DNA of 7,656 nt from an uncultured Oscillochloris sp. (GTDB taxonomy: Bacteria > Chloroflexota > Chloroflexia > Chloroflexales > Chloroflexaceae). Positions within the stretch are counted from its first letter, which is position 1; the number at the start of each line of letters is the position of its first letter. The stretch spans positions 1-7,656 of the forward strand of contig CAIRFY010000202.1 of NCBI GenBank assembly GCA_903877945.1, read 5' to 3'. Position numbers and translations under genes: made by a program. Below the pieces are notes generated by a model, which ran no database searches, was not told where the DNA came from, and worked only from the letters and a program-made list of their open reading frames with translations. This document shows positions 5,589 to 7,656 of this stretch, piece by piece.

Positions 5589-7232
5589 ATGTATACTATG
5601 AATCTGTTGTCTCACCGGAGCCACACTGCTATACCGAGTCGCGTTCGCTGGGCTCTCTTCGCCCTGATACTGCTCGTTCTCGGCCTGTTGAACCTAGGCG
5701 GACCGGCGATGTGGTGGGACGAGGGCTGGACGCTCTCGGTGGCGCGGAACTGGGCCGAGACCGGGCGCTACGCCCGTCTGCGCGACGGCGTACCCACTGC
5801 CCCTGGCCTAGAGGCGTCGTTCCTGGTGACGCTGCCAGTGGGCCTGAGCATGCGCCTGCTGGGCGTGGGCATCTGGCAGGGCCGGATCTTCGGTGTGCTG
5901 TGTATGGTGGCCGTCCTGCTGCTGCTGGCCGCCCTGGCGGCTCGCCTCTATGACGGCAAAGTCGCTGTGGCAACCGTGGCGGCGGCCCTGCTGCTGACGC
6001 CGCACCCACAGCTCAACCCGCTGCTTCAGGGTCGTCAGGTGCTGGCTGAAATACCAATGCTGGCCTACCTGCTCGGCGGCTACCTCTGTCTGTGGTGGGC
6101 GCTCGCCGGGCCGCGACTGGCCGTTGTCCCCGCCGCCATGCTGCTTGGCATGGCCTGGATCAGCAAAGCTCAGACCGCGCCGTTCCTGATGGTCTCGCTA
6201 GTTGCGCCGATCCTGGCCGCTCTGATCACGCGGCGCTGGGCCACCTCCATTCTGTGTGCGGGTGCGCTGGCAGGTGCCTACCTAGTTGCACGGAGTCTGC
6301 CGCCGTTTGTCTCTACGATTCTGTTTGACCATAGCCTGCCGGGAGATCCCGTGTCGGGCCTGCTTGATGTGGTGGCGGTGGTCCTCACCCCATTTCATCG
6401 GCTCTACGCCCTGTCAAACCTGCTCAGCTTCGGGCTGCCCACGCTGCTCGGCCTGACATGGGCGCTGCCGAAGGTCTGGCGAAGTTTGTGGGAGACGGAG
6501 GATGGGGAATCGGAAAACAAGCGGGTGCAAGGGAAAATCCACAGTGACCAGATAAAGACGGATCGTGTGCCGCCCGCCGCCCGCCCCCGGCAAGCGAGCG
6601 CGGCGAGCGACCTGCGTTTGGCTTTGCTGGCCTTCGCCGGTAGCTGGCTAGGCTGGTTTGTCACCCTTTCGGTGGGCGTACCGCGCTACATGTCGCCCGC
6701 AGTCCTGGTCGGTTGTATCTTTTTGGCCGCCATGCTGCGCAACCTGACCGACGACTTCGATCTGCCCAGGAGTCTTGAGCGGCTAATGGCTCTGCTGAGC
6801 CGGCGCCAGCCCAGTCGGGCTGGCGCCGCCGCCATGCTGGCCCTTGTACTGACCACCGCCGCCCTCACCCTCGCCGCTCTCGGTCTGGCTCGCTACTACC
6901 CTGACGATGACCACTCGGCCCAGCGCGTGGCCACCGCCCTCAACGCGATGCCCCCCGGAACCCGTGTGGAGACCTACGAGAGCGAATTGCACTTTCTGCT
7001 TGATCAGCCCTACCACTACCCGCCCGATCAGGTACACGTCGAGCTTAACCGGCGCAGCCTGCTCGGCCAGGCAACGCCGGTGGCCTACGACCCGCTCGTA
7101 TCCGATCCCGATGTGCTGGTGGTTGGCACATTTGCCCGGGGCAACGACCTGTATACGCCAGTCCTGACGAGTGGTGCCTTCCGCCAGATCATACGCGATG
7201 GGGCATACGAGGTGTATCAGCGAGTCCGTTAG
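5589..7232 (+). CDS. GT-C / family 39-like membrane glycosyltransferase
   Basis: This 547-residue polytopic membrane protein begins with one helix (about 20-38) followed by the loop motif MWWDEGWTLSVARNW. The Asp-Glu pair (D44-E45) is what ArnT/PMT-type GT-C enzymes use at the first extracytoplasmic loop. Many hydrophobic segments follow, for example about 100-121, 125-140, 199-217, 219-235, 280-298, 343-362, 372-388 and 412-434. A soluble C-terminal domain of about 110 residues follows and ends YEVYQRVR. Such enzymes move a sugar from a polyprenyl-phosphate carrier to a lipid, protein or glycan outside the membrane; donor and acceptor cannot be read here. A 40-residue hydrophilic insert (302-341) interrupts the membrane region. 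An in-frame stop at 5583-5585 fixes the start to 5589 or the ATG at 5598. No good Shine-Dalgarno is visible. Confidence 0.85.
   Translation: MYTMNLLSHRSHTAIPSRVRWALFALILLVLGLLNLGGPAMWWDEGWTLSVARNWAETGRYARLRDGVPTAPGLEASFLVTLPVGLSMRLLGVGIWQGRIFGVLCMVAVLLLLAALAARLYDGKVAVATVAAALLLTPHPQLNPLLQGRQVLAEIPMLAYLLGGYLCLWWALAGPRLAVVPAAMLLGMAWISKAQTAPFLMVSLVAPILAALITRRWATSILCAGALAGAYLVARSLPPFVSTILFDHSLPGDPVSGLLDVVAVVLTPFHRLYALSNLLSFGLPTLLGLTWALPKVWRSLWETEDGESENKRVQGKIHSDQIKTDRVPPAARPRQASAASDLRLALLAFAGSWLGWFVTLSVGVPRYMSPAVLVGCIFLAAMLRNLTDDFDLPRSLERLMALLSRRQPSRAGAAAMLALVLTTAALTLAALGLARYYPDDDHSAQRVATALNAMPPGTRVETYESELHFLLDQPYHYPPDQVHVELNRRSLLGQATPVAYDPLVSDPDVLVVGTFARGNDLYTPVLTSGAFRQIIRDGAYEVYQRVR
6801..6828. 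repeat. Perfect 12-bp hairpin inside the GT-C gene
   Basis: CGGCGCCAGCCC (6801-6812) is exactly complementary to 6817-6828, with a 4-nt AGTC loop. It lies in coding sequence just before the last membrane helix, where it encodes RRQPSRAGA. It resembles the intergenic hairpins of this window in arm length and loop size. GC-rich coding DNA produces such palindromes by chance more readily, so its meaning is uncertain. Confidence 0.7.
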
Positions 7233-7285
7233 TAGGGGCGAATTCATTACCAGTAGATGGGCGCAGATGCTTCAGACGTATCAAA

Positions 7286-7299
7286 TGCCAATTTTGGCA
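7286..7299. repeat. Short palindrome downstream of the GT-C gene
   Basis: TGCCAA (7286-7291) pairs with TTGGCA (7294-7299) around two T residues, directly outside the left arm of the larger nested repeat. It could be a protein-binding site or part of the neighbouring repeat; it has no T-run to make it a terminator. Confidence 0.4.
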
Positions 7300-7330
7300 A
7301 TACCGCAAAAGTCACCCTGTCACATCGAGC

Positions 7331-7419
7331 GCCCGGCCCGTAAACGGGCGGGCTAGGTCTACGAAGGCCGCTGAAGGAGACTGTCTGATGCCGCTTCAGC
7401 GGCCTTCGTAGACCTAGCC
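7331..7419. repeat. Structured hairpin repeat, copy 2 (right)
   Basis: The first 25 bases are identical to positions 1-25, in the same orientation. A perfect 26-bp stem (7351-7376 with 7394-7419) follows, with a 17-nt loop. Its core GAAGGCCGC/GCGGCCTTC is shared with copy 1. The neighbouring stem segment (7356-7362 pairing with 7408-7414) has a different sequence from the equivalent one in copy 1 (26-33 with 79-86) but keeps pairing. Copy 2 lacks the doubled TTCA hairpin seen in copy 1. Confidence 0.88.
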
Positions 7420-7438
7420 GGGGGCTTCAGCCCCCCGG
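7418..7438. repeat. GC hairpin with TTCA loop
   Basis: CCGGGGGC pairs with GCCCCCCGG around a TTCA loop, with one bulged C. It abuts the 3' end of the right hairpin repeat and shares the TTCA loop of the hairpins in copy 1 (36-53 and 59-76). No such hairpin follows copy 1. No T-run follows, so I do not call it a terminator. Confidence 0.65.
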
Positions 7439-7509
7439 CGGCGGCACCGCACAGGGCGAGTTTTGCGGTATGACAAGGTTCGCGGATACTTTACAGTTTG
7501 TCGCCGGGC

Positions 7510-7620
7510 AGCCCTCACCCCCAGCCCCTCTCCCGCACGGGGAGAGGGGAGTAGATCCCGTCCTGGTGAGGAATGCCCCCCCTCTCCCGCTCAGGGAGAG
7601 GCGGCTGGGGGGTGAGGGCT
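7510..7620. repeat. Large inverted repeat with two internal hairpins (CCCTCACCCCCAGCC type)
   Basis: The outer arms begin AGCCCTCACCCCCAGCC (7510-7526) and end GGCTGGGGGGTGAGGGCT (7603-7620); they are complementary apart from one extra base. Inside are two hairpins: CCCCTCTCCC (7525-7534) with 7540-7549, and CCTCTCCC (7581-7588) with 7594-7601, each with a 5-nt loop. The total is about 111 bp of cruciform-capable DNA without coding capacity. Repeats of this wording recur between genes in many GC-rich genomes, from general knowledge. Confidence 0.8.
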
Positions 7621-7656
7621 GTGCGAGACTGTCATGTAAAATTGGGCATTCTGAAA

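Larger units (their letters stand above)
7300..7471. mobile_element. Nested inverted-repeat element enclosing the hairpin repeat
   Basis: The outer arms 7300-7320 (ATACCGCAAAAGTCACCCTG and one more base) and 7451-7471 are reverse complements at 19 of 21 positions. They enclose three hairpins: 7331-7353, the 26-bp perfect stem 7351-7376/7394-7419, and 7418-7438. The whole could fold as a multibranch structure, or be a small non-autonomous transposon of 172 bp. I found no target-site duplication next to the arms, so mobility is inferred and uncertain. Confidence 0.55.

Overview
The window is GC-rich chromosomal DNA. It carries five protein-coding loci, four apparently intact and one truncated, bracketed by dense repeat DNA. 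The best guess for the source is a Chloroflexota (Chloroflexales-like) bacterium. That rests on general style: an SbcC-type ATPase, a DUF4126 membrane protein, YcxB-like and GT-C proteins, 7-nt GATTGCA-type intergenic repeats and CCCTCACCCCCAGCC-type repeats. There is no rRNA or diagnostic marker, so the assignment is tentative.

Layout. Positions 1-484 hold no convincing gene. They contain a hairpin repeat (1-91), a MITE-like element with 26-bp terminal inverted repeats and an exact 8-bp target duplication (125-264), and a short hairpin (408-432). A large minus-strand gene (485-3583) encodes an SbcC/Rad50-type DNA repair ATPase with all catalytic motifs and a CPVC zinc hook. An intergenic stretch of about 150 bp with a heptamer array separates it from a divergent gene for a two-helix YcxB-like membrane protein (3738-4274). 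That gene converges on a minus-strand DUF4126 membrane protein gene (4318-4890). Two plus-strand envelope-sugar genes follow: a GT4-type glycosyltransferase that stops after its N-terminal domain (4991-5518, probably a broken gene) and a GT-C/family-39-like membrane glycosyltransferase (5589-7232). The last 424 bp are gene-free and packed with structured repeats. One belongs to the same family as the repeat at position 1, in the same orientation.

The genes do not form one operon. The SbcC homologue would work with an SbcD/Mre11 nuclease that is not encoded here. The two glycosyltransferase loci suggest a surface polysaccharide or glycolipid function and may once have been co-transcribed.

I see no convincing new multigene system. 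The most distinctive material is the repeat DNA: a MITE-like insertion whose reconstructed empty site resembles an insertion-sequence end, and a hairpin family in which both stem arms change together between the two copies.
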